From contig NZ_BMPQ01000008.1 in assembly GCF_014647675.1 (NCBI RefSeq), forward strand, positions 248,950-307,169: DNA of 58,220 nucleotides, written 5' to 3'. Source of the stretch: Streptomyces flaveus. GTDB lineage: Bacteria; Actinomycetota; Actinomycetes; Streptomycetales; Streptomycetaceae. Both the position numbers and the translations under genes were made by a program. Below are positions 51,520 to 58,220 of the stretch, piece by piece. Below the pieces are notes generated by a model that was given only the letters and a program-made list of their open reading frames with translations, was not told the origin of the DNA and searched no databases. Position 1 is the first letter of the stretch. Each line of letters starts with the position of its first letter.

Positions 51520-52278
51520 TCAGACCCGGCCCCCGAGTATCTTCAGTACGGACTTGAACTCCTCCACGACCACCCTGGCTCCGGCGGCCCGCAGCTCCTC
51601 CACCTTGGCTTCGTTACGCGCGTAACCCAAGAAGCTGACTCCGGCGCTTTGGGCCGCCTCGAAGTCCGTTGGCTGGTCGCCGATCATGAGCGTCTCGGAG
51701 GGCTCGGCGCCCAGGGCGCTCAAGGCGCGGTTCAGGCAGTGAGGGTGCGGCTTCAAGAGCGAGAGGTCCTGGGTGCGACCGTAGAAGTGCGGGGCGAAAC
51801 ACTCCGTCAGACCGCGGGTGGTCAGATAACGGGCGGCGGCCAGCGGGGAGTTGTTGGTTGCAACGGCCAGCCGTACCCCCAGCGCGTGCCAGGTCCGGAT
51901 CAGTGGATCCACGTGGGCCGTGGGGTACGCCGACTCCACCGCCCTCAGTTCCTGCAGGGTGAGACGTTTCTCCAGCTCGAACACGAGGTCGCTGTCGGGA
52001 TGCCGACGATCGACCATCCGCAGCACGATATGGGGATCGGGTTCGGCCTGTTCCTCCTCCGTGAGGAGCCCACGCAGGCCTCTCTCCTCGAGCCACCGCA
52101 CCTGGTCCTTGGCCACCTGCTCCGCCGTGTGCCCCGCGAACAACCGGCATATCGGGCCATCGAAGTCGAAGAGCACAAAGCGCGCTCCAGCGACCAGTCC
52201 CCTCAGTTTCTCTGTCTCTTTCGCTTTCTCAGTCTCTGCCGTCACCAGCTCAGTCTGCTGCTTCGTATCAGGAGTCAC
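51520..52278 (-). CDS. HAD-family phosphatase (phosphoglycolate phosphatase-like)
   Basis: 252 residues. Motif I is VLFDFDGPI (nucleophile Asp and the second Asp), motif II the Thr in VATNNSP, motif III Lys in LKPHPHC and motif IV GDQPTDFEAAQSAGV. The cap domain between motifs I and II (about 50-120) is helical. Such enzymes remove phosphate from small molecules. The gene starts exactly where regulator 3 ends and precedes regulator 2, so it is in the same transcript. Together with the tandem kinase nearby it suggests that a phosphorylated small molecule is part of the system (inference). Confidence 0.88.
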   Translation of the reverse strand: MTPDTKQQTELVTAETEKAKETEKLRGLVAGARFVLFDFDGPICRLFAGHTAEQVAKDQVRWLEERGLRGLLTEEEQAEPDPHIVLRMVDRRHPDSDLVFELEKRLTLQELRAVESAYPTAHVDPLIRTWHALGVRLAVATNNSPLAAARYLTTRGLTECFAPHFYGRTQDLSLLKPHPHCLNRALSALGAEPSETLMIGDQPTDFEAAQSAGVSFLGYARNEAKVEELRAAGARVVVEEFKSVLKILGGRV

Positions 52279-53150
52279 TAGGAGAGTGTCAGGTCAGTGG
52301 TGATGGTTGCCCAGAGGGCGTCGAACCACTTCTGGGATTCGTCGACGAAGGCAGCGTCCCGTTCACCGGCGGATTTCTCGAAGGAGAAGAGCAGGGACTC
52401 GTAGCCCAGCGTGTCGTACATGTCCAGGGTTCCGCTCTCCCACTCCTCCTCGCGTCGCGTCAGCATGTAGTACGCGATCAAGGCCTCGACGCCGTTGAGC
52501 AGGTACAGCTTCACCGGCGGCGTGAACGGCAGCGCGCGGAACGTCACATGGACGTCGATGCCGTGGGAGGCGCGCAGGGCCAGGAGGTTGTAGCGCAGGA
52601 CCTGGCCCTGGGCGTTGCGCTGTTCCAGCCAGCGCCGGTGGACCGGGTCGTCGTCGCCGCGTCCCTCCACCGGGACGGGGAAGGCCAGGTCGATGTCCCG
52701 AGACGGCAGCAGGATGCGTACGTCGATGGATTCCGGACGGAGGTCGCCCGCGTGGATGCGGCGCACCGGTTCACCCAGGGCTGTCAGCAGGGTCTCGGCG
52801 GTGAGGCAGGCCGCGTCGATGCGTACGTGCTTGGCCGTGAAGGCCTCCATCAGCTGCGGGGCCAGGCCCACCATCGTCGGCTGGGGCTTGTCGGTGGACG
52901 GGGTCACCTCGGCGATACGCGGGGGGCTGCCCTTGCTGACGTTGCTGAGCAGGCCGTCTTCCTGGAGGGCGCGGAGGGCCTGGCGGACCGTGCCGCGTTC
53001 CACGCCGAACTCGTCGGCGAGTTCGGCCTGCGTGGGCAGGCGGTCGCCGGCCTTCAGCTCGCCGCTGCGGATGCGGTCCCGCAGGATGTCGGCGATCTCC
53101 TGGGGCGAGAGCCTTCTGCTGCCGTTCACTGCGACATTCTCCTGGGTCAC
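52278..53150 (-). CDS. GntR-type regulator 3 with uncharacterised sensor domain
   Basis: 290 residues from the GTG at 53150. Winged helix (about 10-80): IADILRDRIRSGELKAGDRL, LADEFGVERGTVRQALRAL, LLSNVSKGSPP. The sensor domain has VRILLPSRDIDLAFPVPV, TPPVKLYLLNGVEALIAYYML and DESQKWFDALWATI, a closer match to regulator 4 than to 1 and 2. Alternatives are TTG 53156 and GTG 53129. The conserved promoter ends right at 53150, pointing to a leaderless mRNA. It is divergent from small membrane protein 2. Confidence 0.87.
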   Translation of the reverse strand: MTQENVAVNGSRRLSPQEIADILRDRIRSGELKAGDRLPTQAELADEFGVERGTVRQALRALQEDGLLSNVSKGSPPRIAEVTPSTDKPQPTMVGLAPQLMEAFTAKHVRIDAACLTAETLLTALGEPVRRIHAGDLRPESIDVRILLPSRDIDLAFPVPVEGRGDDDPVHRRWLEQRNAQGQVLRYNLLALRASHGIDVHVTFRALPFTPPVKLYLLNGVEALIAYYMLTRREEEWESGTLDMYDTLGYESLLFSFEKSAGERDAAFVDESQKWFDALWATITTDLTLS

Positions 53151-53180
53151 GACCAAACGCTATAACTTTGCTCCATCTTA
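53151..53180 (-). promoter_or_regulatory. conserved promoter of regulator 3
   Basis: Read on the minus strand: TAAGATGGAGCAAAG, then TTATAGCGTTTGGTC up to the GTG. The same 29-bp block, ungapped, precedes regulator 4. The TATAGC-like -10 lies so close to the GTG that the mRNA is probably leaderless. Confidence 0.55.
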
Positions 53181-53236
53181 GGCGAGTTGTTCGCTACTTG
53201 CCGGTTAACGTCGACCAACTTGGGGTAAGTTAATCA

Positions 53237-53253
53237 TAGTTGGCAACCAACTA
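53237..53253. promoter_or_regulatory. operator candidate between regulator 3 and small membrane protein 2
   Basis: Inverted repeat TAGTTGG-CAA-CCAACTA, 7-bp arms. A further ACCAACTT half-site lies at 53214. Confidence 0.6.
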
Positions 53254-53387
53254 AGCCAAGATGGCGGAATGCCTCCCTCCTTTCGCAAGCACTTGGCAGA
53301 TACGCAGTACGCGCCCGAAAGTACCCGCTCTGTCCGCTCTGCTCGTCCGCCCCTGGAAGCCAGGCACTGCCCGAAGGAGGATCCACC

Positions 53388-53576
53388 ATGCCCGCCATCG
53401 CACTCATCCCCGCAGTCTTCGTCGTCGGCTTCGAGGAGCTCGTCGAGTGGCACTACGGACCCGTCGGCATCTTCGGCCTGCTTCTGCTCAGCATCGGGAT
53501 CAAGACGAAGAGCCACACCTGCAGCTCGATCGGGGCGGTCCTGCTCGCCGTACTCGTCGCGGGCCCGACAATGTGA
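53388..53576 (+). CDS. small membrane protein 2 (62 aa)
   Basis: 62 residues: two to three hydrophobic helices (IALIPAVFVVGFEELVEW, VGIFGLLLLSIGIKTK, SSIGAVLLAVLVAG) with the family core GFEELVEWHYGPVG. Paralogue of proteins 1 and 3. It starts with ATG behind a strong GAAGGAGGATCC site. Divergent from regulator 3 across the AGTTGG palindrome. A 36-codon frame overlaps its stop. Confidence 0.78.
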   Translation: MPAIALIPAVFVVGFEELVEWHYGPVGIFGLLLLSIGIKTKSHTCSSIGAVLLAVLVAGPTM

Positions 53577-53683
53577 GCTGGGAAGACCCCGCCCCGACCG
53601 ATCTGCCGACCGGCCCTCCGAAAGATCCACCACCCGAAGATCCTCCGCTCGAAGACCCACCCGTGGGAGACCTCAGTTCGTGA
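53573..53683 (+). CDS. possible 36-aa Pro/Asp/Glu-rich peptide
   Basis: A GTG overlapping the stop of small membrane protein 2 (ATGTGA) opens a 36-residue frame: SWEDPAPTDLPTGPP, KDPPPEDPP, LEDPPVGDLSS. The PP-[ED]-DPP pattern repeats. The overlap would allow coupled translation. The frame ends 11 bp inside the 3' end of regulator 4 on the other strand. It is too short to be sure of, but the start overlap and amino-acid bias are suggestive. Confidence 0.35.
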   Translation: MSWEDPAPTDLPTGPPKDPPPEDPPLEDPPVGDLSS

Positions 53684-54584
53684 GCTCCAGCTCCAGACTG
53701 ATGGTCTCCCACAGTGCGTTGAACCACAGATGCGACTGCTCCACGAAGGTGGTGTCCCGCAGTGCGGGCCCCTGCTCGAAGGGGAACAGCATGGACTGCG
53801 TGCCTTCGGTGTCGTACATCTCCAGGTACTCGTGGTCGATCTCCTCGCCGCGCCGCGTGAGCGTGTAATACGCGAACAGCGCCTCCTCCCCGTTCAGCAG
53901 ATACAGCTTCACCGGCGGGGTGAACGGCAGCGCGCGGAACGTCACATGGACATCGATGCCGTGGGAGGCCCTTAAGGCCAGCAGGTTGTGGCGGAGCACC
54001 TGGCCCTGGGAGTTGCGCTGGGCCAGCCAGCGTTCGTGCACCAGGTCGTCATCGCTGCCGCCGTCCACCGGGACGGGGAAGGCGAGGTCGATGTCGCGGC
54101 TCGGCAGCAGGACCCGGACGTCGACCTTGGCCGGTTTCATACGGCCCTCGTGGATGAGACGGAGGGGCTCGCTCATGGCGAGCGTGAGGGAGACCGCCTT
54201 CAGGCACAGGGCGTCGATCTCCACGTGCGGGGCCGTGAAGGCGTCCGCTATCCGCGGCGCCAGCGCCACCATCGTGGGCTGCGGCGTCTCCGGCCCGGGC
54301 AGGACCTTGCCCACGTCCGGGGCGACCGTCGCCGGGCTGCCCTTGGAAACGTTGGAGAGCAGGTGCTCCGACTGCAGGATGCGCAGCGCCTGGCGTACGG
54401 CACCGCGCTCGACGCCGAACTCGTCGGCCAGCCTGGCCTGTGTGGGCATGCGCTGTCCCGGCTGCAGCTCTCCGGACCTGATCCGGCTGCGCAGCGCGTC
54501 AGCGACCTCTCGGTGTGACCGCTGTGGTCGCTGGGGCCGTTGAGACCGATTCCGCCCATTGACGGCGGCGTGTTTCGCGTCCAC
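53673..54584 (-). CDS. GntR-type regulator 4 with uncharacterised sensor domain, TTA-containing
   Basis: 303 residues from the GTG at 54584. Winged helix: REVADALRSRIRSGELQPGQ, LADEFGVERGAVRQALRIL, LLSNVSKGSPAT. The sensor domain has VRVLLPSRDIDLAFPVPV, TPPVKLYLLNGEEALFAYYTL and QSHLWFNALWETI. Its codon at 53973-53975 is TTA (Leu in NLLALRAS), while regulator 3 uses CTG at the same place, so regulator 4 may depend on bldA. It is divergent from small membrane protein 3 and shares a leaderless-type promoter with regulator 3. Confidence 0.87.
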   Translation of the reverse strand: MDAKHAAVNGRNRSQRPQRPQRSHREVADALRSRIRSGELQPGQRMPTQARLADEFGVERGAVRQALRILQSEHLLSNVSKGSPATVAPDVGKVLPGPETPQPTMVALAPRIADAFTAPHVEIDALCLKAVSLTLAMSEPLRLIHEGRMKPAKVDVRVLLPSRDIDLAFPVPVDGGSDDDLVHERWLAQRNSQGQVLRHNLLALRASHGIDVHVTFRALPFTPPVKLYLLNGEEALFAYYTLTRRGEEIDHEYLEMYDTEGTQSMLFPFEQGPALRDTTFVEQSHLWFNALWETISLELELTN

Positions 54585-54614
54585 AACCAAACAGTACAAC
54601 TTCGCGCCATCTTT
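54585..54614 (-). promoter_or_regulatory. conserved promoter of regulator 4
   Basis: Read on the minus strand: AAAGATGGCGCGAAG, then TTGTACTGTTTGGTT up to the GTG. It aligns without gaps with the regulator 3 promoter. Confidence 0.55.
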
Positions 54615-54671
54615 GGGCAGTTACCGTGAAGGTGGTTATGAGACGCATCCAGGCGGAGATAAAACCCTTGG

Positions 54672-54758
54672 AGTTGGTCACCAACTTCGGCAACATGGCC
54701 AGACTTTTGGAGAAGTTGGTTACCACCGGTGACTGGATCGACCAGTTGGTCACCGCCG
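54672..54758. promoter_or_regulatory. operator cluster between regulator 4 and small membrane protein 3
   Basis: A perfect palindrome AGTTGGTCACCAACT lies at 54672-54686, with two further copies of its left arm plus start of the right arm (AGTTGGTTACCACCG at 54714, AGTTGGTCACCGCCG at 54744). Confidence 0.7.
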
Positions 54759-54792
54759 GTCACCGCGTCCCCATCCCGAAGGAGGGACCGAA

Positions 54793-54981
54793 ATGCCGCT
54801 CATCGCCACCCTCGTCATCGCCGCCCTCATCATCGGTTTCGAGCAGTTCGTCCAGCTGAAGTTCGGGGCGATGGGCCTCATCGCGTTCGTTCTCCTCTCC
54901 ATCGGCATCAAGGCCAAGAACACGTACATCGGCGGCATCGGAGCGTTCATTCTCGTGGTGCTGCTCACCCAGACCGGCTGA
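54793..54981 (+). CDS. small membrane protein 3 (62 aa)
   Basis: 62 residues: MPLIATLVIAALIIGFEQFV, then QLKFGAMGLIAFVLLSIG, IKAKNTYIGGIGAFILVVLL. The core GFEQFVQLKFGAMG and the GIKAKN loop mark it as paralogue of proteins 1 and 2. ATG behind GAAGGAGGGACC. Divergent from regulator 4 across three AGTTGGT sites. Hydrophobic throughout, so it should be an integral membrane protein. Function unknown. Confidence 0.8.
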   Translation: MPLIATLVIAALIIGFEQFVQLKFGAMGLIAFVLLSIGIKAKNTYIGGIGAFILVVLLTQTG

Positions 54982-55014
54982 CCGGACGCCACCGTCCGAC
55001 AGTCCGGCTGGCCG

Positions 55015-55036
55015 GGCTCCCTTCCGGAGGGGAGCC
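55015..55036. terminator. hairpin between small membrane protein 3 and the acetyltransferase
   Basis: Arms GGCTCCC / GGGAGCC, 8-nt loop, between convergent genes. Confidence 0.4.
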
Positions 55037-55092
55037 GGGAGCTCGGTCAGTCCGTTCCCATCACGCTACGGAGGGAGGAGGTGACACAGACT

Positions 55093-56358
55093 TCAGAAGA
55101 CGTCCGGGCACCAAGGCCGCCTGGACGTACGCAACAGGGCGTCGGCGGTGGTTGCGGCGCCCGCCCGCGACTCGGCCACCCGGCCGAGCGCGGCGAGCCG
55201 CACCGCCGACTCGTCCCCGAGCCAGAGCGCCGCCAACTCGCTTGCTCCCAGCGTGAGTTCGGCGGCGTCCGTGGTTCGTACGCAGCTCGCCCCGTCCGGT
55301 GACGCGTCCAGCCGGTACCGCCCGGCGGACAGCCCGTCCGGATCGGTGACCTCCAGCACGAGCGTCCCGGTACCCGCGTACGTACGCGCCTCAAGAGCCC
55401 GTACGACATCCAGGATCCGCACCCACAGCCAGTCGGCCTGCGTGGTGAGCCGCGCGGCCCGCGGGTCCGGCAGCAGGAGAGGCAGCAGGTCGTCCGGAGC
55501 GCGATGGCCCGTCTTCACCGCCGTGACCCAGTCCACCGAGCAGACGTGCTGCCACAGCGCGCGCTCGGCGGCCGGCGACACCGCGATCATGTCCTTCACC
55601 TTCGCCGTGTTCAGCGGCTGCTTGCCGTCGTCCCATTCGCCGTCCGTGGTGTAGGTGAGCAGGCCCTCGGCCTCGCCGTGCGCATTGCGGTACACGGCGT
55701 AGAAGGGCTCGGTCCACGCGACCCGGTCCAGCGTCAGCACACCTGTGCTGACCTGCCACCACCGCTCGTCCCGGTCGACCACACCCGGCCGCACGCGCCT
55801 GAGCCGCTCGTGCAGCTCCGGCCCGATCTTGCGTACGTCCTCGCCGTCCACGAGGTCGATCCGCCCGCCGTCGTCCGGGCCCGCCCACCGGGGATCCAGC
55901 CCCGCCCGCGGCACCTCGATCGTCCACTCGGTGGCGGTGGTGGCCGGCCCGAAGCCGTACCGGCCGTAGATCAGATACTCGGCCGCGATCAACGTCGCCA
56001 CCACGTCGCCCCGTTCCTTCGCGGCGGCCAGGTCCCGCGCCATCATCCGCGTGAGCAGCCCACGCCGCCGATGGGTCGAGGTGACGGTCACATTCGAAAT
56101 GGCATCGGCCGGTACGAAGCCCCCGCCCACCACCGTGAGCTCCTGCGCGAACGACCGGAACGTCGCCACGCACCGCCCGCCGTCGAAGGCCCCCAGCGTG
56201 CGCTCCGGCACGAGGTACGAACTCCGGTCCGCGATCTCCGCCTCCGAGACGGCGGGCGGTCGCAGAAAGCCGGTGTTCAGCGCGCGGATCCAGTCCGGGA
56301 TCTCGGTCTCGGTGATCGGGCGTACGTCTATGTCCTGTATGTCCTGGCGGCGGCTCAT
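55093..56358 (-). CDS. GNAT acetyltransferase, Eis-like
   Basis: 421 residues. The N-terminal GNAT half has ISNVTVTSTHRRRGLLTRMM (acetyl-CoA loop, about residues 85-104) and a second GNAT-like region with VATLIAAEYLIYGRYGFG. The C-terminal SCP2-like domain ends at the carboxylate GNAT residue (RTSRRPWCPDVF). This three-part layout is that of Eis, the mycobacterial aminoglycoside acetyltransferase that forms hexamers. Streptomyces homologues are many and mostly unstudied, so resistance is only a possibility. Convergent with small membrane protein 3. Confidence 0.9.
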   Translation of the reverse strand: MSRRQDIQDIDVRPITETEIPDWIRALNTGFLRPPAVSEAEIADRSSYLVPERTLGAFDGGRCVATFRSFAQELTVVGGGFVPADAISNVTVTSTHRRRGLLTRMMARDLAAAKERGDVVATLIAAEYLIYGRYGFGPATTATEWTIEVPRAGLDPRWAGPDDGGRIDLVDGEDVRKIGPELHERLRRVRPGVVDRDERWWQVSTGVLTLDRVAWTEPFYAVYRNAHGEAEGLLTYTTDGEWDDGKQPLNTAKVKDMIAVSPAAERALWQHVCSVDWVTAVKTGHRAPDDLLPLLLPDPRAARLTTQADWLWVRILDVVRALEARTYAGTGTLVLEVTDPDGLSAGRYRLDASPDGASCVRTTDAAELTLGASELAALWLGDESAVRLAALGRVAESRAGAATTADALLRTSRRPWCPDVF

Positions 56359-56562
56359 GACTGTCAGCCTAGGCAGGTGGGCACGGGCTGCCCCAGGGGT
56401 TTTCCGTCGGCAGGATCACGGCGGAGGGTCGTGGCGGTGGTGCGGGGGTCGCCGCACGAACCGGCGCTTCCAACTCCCGAGCGGCGAGCGGAAGATACGT
56501 CAAGGGGTCCGTCAAGGGGCCGTGGTGGAACCACCCGTGCTGGTGAGGCACTCTGTGCAGTT

Positions 56563-58220
56563 GTGGGGAGCCTTCCGTATCAGAGCGGGTCCAGGGACGA
56601 TGCCGCGCACATGGTGGTGTGCGGGGACGATGCCCTGGCGCACCGGCTGGCGGCCGAGTTGCGCGGGGTGTACGGGGAGCAGGTGACGCTGGTCGTACCG
56701 TCCGCCGTGCGGACCGTACGGCCACCGGTCGTCGGGCGGGCGTCCACGCTGCTCGACCGGGTGTCGGCGGCGGTGAACCGGGCGCCACGCAACGGCGGCA
56801 GTGGCGGTGGCGGGGCTTCCGCGGGCCGGACCGCCGGTGAAGGGGCGCCTCCCGAGCCATTGGAGGCCGGTGAGTTGACCGAGGCCGTGCTCGCCGAAGC
56901 GGGCGTCGAGCGGGCGGACGCGCTGGCGCTCGTGTACGACGACGACGAGACGAACATCCGCGCCGCCCTCACCGCCCGCCGCCTCAACCCCCGGCTGCGC
57001 CTGGTCATCCGGCTCTACAACCGCCGCCTGGGCCAGCACCTCGAGGCCCTGCTGGACCAGGCCTCGGCCCTGGCCATGGCAGGAGCAGGGACCGGGACCA
57101 GGGACGGAGACGGTGCCGGTGATTCCGGGGAGCCCGGTCACATCGACGCCTCCACCACCGTCCTCTCCGACGCCGACACCGCCGCTCCCGCCCTGGCGGC
57201 GACCGCGGTGGCCGGGACCTCCAAGGTCGTGCAGACGGAGGGGCTGCTGCTGCGGGCCATGGAACGACCGCCGCCGGGCCCCGGCCAGGTGGCCGACCCC
57301 GGTCTGTGCACCCTCGCGCTGCTCTCGGCGACGACCAACGACCCAGCCGGCGCGGACGGTTCCGACAGCAGTGGTGAACACGGCCCTCAACTCCTGCCCG
57401 ACGAACGCTCCGTGGCCGCCGCGACCGGCCGCGGCACCGTCGTCCTGGAAACGGTGTCGTACTCCGGCCCCACCGCTCCCACGGGCCGTGGCGTCGTGCC
57501 CGCACTGCCCTTCGCCGCGCTGTTCTCCCGGCGACTGCGCTGGTCGCTCGCCGGACTGGTGGGCTGTGTGGTCGCGCTCGTGATCGCGTCGATGGTGATG
57601 ACGGACGACCATGCGCTGCACGCCACGTATCTGACGCTGCTCGATCTCTTCGCCATCAACGAGCCCGCGCTCAACCAGGACCAAGGCCGCCAAATCCTCC
57701 AACTCCTCACCAGTCTCGTCGGCTTGCTGCTTCTTCCCGTGCTGCTCGCCGCGGTCCTCGAAGCGCTCGGCACCTTCCGCAGCGGATCCGCGCTGCGCCG
57801 GCCGCCTCGCGGACTCTCCGGCCATGTCGTCCTGCTCGGGCTCGGCAAGATCGGTACGCGCGTGCTCACGCGGCTGCGCGAACTCGACACCCCGGTCGTG
57901 TGCGTGGAGGCCGACCCCGAGGCCCGCGGGATCGCGACCGCGCGCCGCCTGCGCGTGCCCGTCGTCCTCGGCGACGTCACCCAGGAAGGCGTCCTGGAAG
58001 CCGCCAAGATCCACCGGGCACACACACTGCTCGCCCTGACCAGCGCGGACACCACCAACCTCGAAGCCGCCCTGTACGCCAGGACGGTGCGCCCCGATCT
58101 ACGGGTCGTCCTGCGGCTGTACGACGACGACTTCGCCACCGCGGTGTACCGCACCCTGCGCTCGGCCCACCCCTACGCGCTCACCCGCAGCCGCAGCGTC
58201 ACCTACCTCGCAGCGCCCGC
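56563..58220 (+). CDS. two-RCK channel-like NAD-binding protein, 3' end outside the window
   Basis: 552 codons from the GTG at 56563 to the window edge, no stop reached; the ATG at 56611 is the alternative start. The N-terminal TrkA-N/RCK-like part begins MVVCGDDALAHRLAAEL. A disordered insert follows (Gly/Ala/Asp-rich, about 75-100 and 170-260). Two membrane helices (about 325-420: RWSLAGLVGCVVALVIASMV, LLTSLVGLLLLPVLLAAVLEAL) flank a short pore-like loop. The second RCK domain has VVLLGLGKIGTRVLTRL and VVCVEADPEA. The layout resembles CASTOR/POLLUX-type or TrkA-linked channels. No TVGYG selectivity filter is seen. Confidence 0.85.
   Translation, partial: MGSLPYQSGSRDDAAHMVVCGDDALAHRLAAELRGVYGEQVTLVVPSAVRTVRPPVVGRASTLLDRVSAAVNRAPRNGGSGGGGASAGRTAGEGAPPEPLEAGELTEAVLAEAGVERADALALVYDDDETNIRAALTARRLNPRLRLVIRLYNRRLGQHLEALLDQASALAMAGAGTGTRDGDGAGDSGEPGHIDASTTVLSDADTAAPALAATAVAGTSKVVQTEGLLLRAMERPPPGPGQVADPGLCTLALLSATTNDPAGADGSDSSGEHGPQLLPDERSVAAATGRGTVVLETVSYSGPTAPTGRGVVPALPFAALFSRRLRWSLAGLVGCVVALVIASMVMTDDHALHATYLTLLDLFAINEPALNQDQGRQILQLLTSLVGLLLLPVLLAAVLEALGTFRSGSALRRPPRGLSGHVVLLGLGKIGTRVLTRLRELDTPVVCVEADPEARGIATARRLRVPVVLGDVTQEGVLEAAKIHRAHTLLALTSADTTNLEAALYARTVRPDLRVVLRLYDDDFATAVYRTLRSAHPYALTRSRSVTYLAAP

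Noticed and set aside
46016..54981. Integrated plasmid, ICE or prophage
   Set aside because: No integrase, replication, transfer or structural gene is present, and the only tRNA gene lies 45 kb away. A plasmid-derived origin of the regulator/small-protein pairs stays possible but is unsupported.

Overview
The window looks like a piece of a Streptomyces chromosome core. GC content and third-position GC are very high, GTG starts are common, UUA codons are rare, mycothiol and PhoP/PhoR genes are present, and the order msiK - nucleotidyltransferase - DoxX - rlmB - cysS - ispF - ispD - carD - DUF461 lipoprotein - phoP/phoR - phoU - mtpA - gpmA - mshA matches, from memory, the Streptomyces coelicolor neighbourhood around msiK and phoRP. 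I could run no database search, so species and family names rest on recognised motifs.

Layout. 1-3.8 kb: a barstar-like gene, a tRNA-Thr gene, a solitary tnpB (IS200/IS605/IS1341 type) that appears inserted between the tRNA and msiK, and msiK, the shared sugar ABC-transporter ATPase. 4-12.3 kb: a secreted hypothetical protein, an NDP-sugar nucleotidyltransferase, a DoxX membrane protein, and a leftward housekeeping set (carD, ispD-ispF, cysS, rlmB) with a large nested inverted repeat between cysS and ispF. 12.9-19.4 kb: a lipoprotein, the phosphate two-component system phoR-phoP divergent from phoU-mtpA with clear PHO boxes between them, gpmA, and a TTA-containing MFS gene. 19.9-26 kb: an accessory block with a metallo-beta-lactamase-fold hydrolase and three alpha/beta hydrolases facing a TTA-containing AraC regulator, then a DUF2000/AraC pair. 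26-34 kb: YbjN protein, mshA, a methyltransferase, an NlpC/P60 endopeptidase, a response-regulator/PP2C phosphatase, a DUF2516 protein, a Lys/Ala-rich HbhA-like protein and an XRE regulator. 33.9-45.9 kb: accessory enzymes, transporters and regulators (MDR reductase, PadR with a near-perfect operator, SnoaL-like protein, EamA transporter with a damaged N-terminus, DUF1905, MFS, GlxA-type regulator, nitroreductase-hemerythrin fusion, S8 protease with a small inhibitor-like partner, HelD-like helicase, TetR). 55-58 kb: an Eis-like acetyltransferase and the start of a two-RCK-domain channel-like protein.

The most unusual part is 46.0-55.0 kb. Four paralogous GntR-type regulators and one membrane-anchored protein appear to share the same uncharacterised C-terminal sensor domain (it is neither FCD nor UTRA). 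Three paralogous membrane proteins of only 60-62 residues lie divergent to three of the regulators. A HAD phosphatase sits inside the regulator operon, and a two-domain APH-type kinase flanks it. Palindromic operator candidates of two types lie in the intergenic regions, two regulators share a promoter that appears to give leaderless mRNA, and one regulator and the membrane sensor carry TTA codons that could make them depend on bldA. I read this as a duplicated sensor/small-membrane-protein system of unknown function and have not seen it described.
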